From NCBI RefSeq assembly GCF_002399615.1, contig NZ_DHDZ01000030.1, positions 348 to 5,373 of the forward strand: DNA of 5,026 bases, written 5' to 3'. The position numbers and the translations under genes were made by a program. The notes under the pieces are model-generated. The model did no database searches and was not told the origin of the DNA. It saw only the letters and a list, made by a program, of their open reading frames with translations. This DNA comes from Pedobacter sp. UBA4863 (GTDB taxonomy: Bacteria > Bacteroidota > Bacteroidia > Sphingobacteriales > Sphingobacteriaceae). Shown in pieces: positions 4,737 to 5,026 of this stretch. Numbering within the stretch: the first letter of the stretch is position 1; every line of letters starts with the position of its first letter.

Positions 4737-5026
4737 AATAGTGAGTTTAATTTAAATGTTAAACAAATCTACGAAAACTCAATTAACTGACATTCAATAA
4801 ATCATTTAATTGTTTAGAGTAATATCCAAATTTTAAATCAATTCCTTTTACTTAGGAGGGTAGTTCTGATTTTTGGATGTTAATCTATTGGCTGTTATTT
4901 TTAGTTGTATATCAAATTTTCCCATTTCAACATAAAGTCAGTAAGAATCATTTTTTATTTTTGATGATAATTAAAGCATAAATGCAACAACATAAAATAA
5001 CACTAATAACCTGAGCTCGATTAATC
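4737..5026. other. AT-rich spacer to the window edge, no supported gene
   Basis: Apart from the promoter at 4764-4797, I see no gene. The plus strand holds a 34-codon hydrophobic frame (4877-4981) with AGGAGG at 4854-4859, but the 17-nt spacing is too long for it to serve that ATG. The last 16 nt (5011-5026) resemble 2029-2044 at 14 of 16 positions. Confidence 0.4.
4764..4797 (-). promoter_or_regulatory. Bacteroidota promoter of the exported-protein / HEPN-like unit
   Basis: On the minus strand TAGATTTG (4771 down to 4764) matches the -7 consensus TAnnTTTG exactly. A TTG (4797 down to 4795) lies 23 nt upstream, at the long end of the accepted -33 spacing. Transcription would begin near 4758, giving a leader of about 20 nt before ATG 4736. 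The position and orientation fit the gene well. Confidence 0.65.

Noticed and set aside
4877..4981. 34-aa hydrophobic small protein preceded by AGGAGG
   Set aside because: The spacing of 17 nt is too long for initiation at that ATG, no in-frame alternative start lies closer, and there is no promoter evidence.

Overview
The window looks like a chromosomal piece from a member of the Bacteroidota, most likely Sphingobacteriaceae (Pedobacter or a close relative). The reasons are AT-rich intergenic DNA, near-absence of Shine-Dalgarno sequences upstream of most genes, several exact TAnnTTTG (-7) promoter boxes, a short JAMM-only RadC of the kind common in this phylum, and a DUF6266-type protein. 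The genus is an inference; no search was run.

Layout. Positions 1-69 hold a tRNA-Asn(GUU) gene on the minus strand, cut by the window edge at its 3' end. It is divergent from a plus-strand PfkB-family sugar/nucleoside kinase (213-1133), the one clear housekeeping-type protein gene. A long hairpin (1152-1188) separates the kinase from a convergent minus-strand DUF6266-type gene (1192-1830), which carries an unusually perfect Shine-Dalgarno sequence.

From 1831 to 2757 there is no convincing protein gene, but the stretch is full of structure. It contains a 22-bp tandem repeat (1950-1993), a GC-richer segment with nested complementary arms and a 68-codon open frame (about 2060-2311), and a perfect 13-bp dyad (2314-2344). 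Next to the dyad are an exact -7 box (2354-2361) and a non-coding segment ending in a strong intrinsic terminator (2455-2494). These are followed by phased CTCATCCCT repeats (2607-2671) and an 8-bp perfect hairpin (2676-2696). Dyad, promoter box and terminator together delimit a probable small RNA of about 125 nt (about 2366-2492). Its first hairpin exposes an anti-Shine-Dalgarno-like loop, and 11 nt of this region are exactly complementary to the ribosome-binding site of the DUF6266 gene 0.5 kb away.

The right part is a minus-strand accessory block: a short RadC/JAB protein (2758-3213), an unrecognised 188-aa protein with an R-x4-H motif resembling HEPN domains (3567-4133), and a 193-aa exported protein (4155-4736). 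The last two are 21 nt apart, probably form one transcription unit, and have a good Bacteroidota promoter at 4764-4797.

The best candidate for something undescribed is the predicted operator-controlled small RNA and its possible action on the DUF6266 mRNA. The HEPN-like protein paired with an exported protein is second. Both are inferences from sequence alone.
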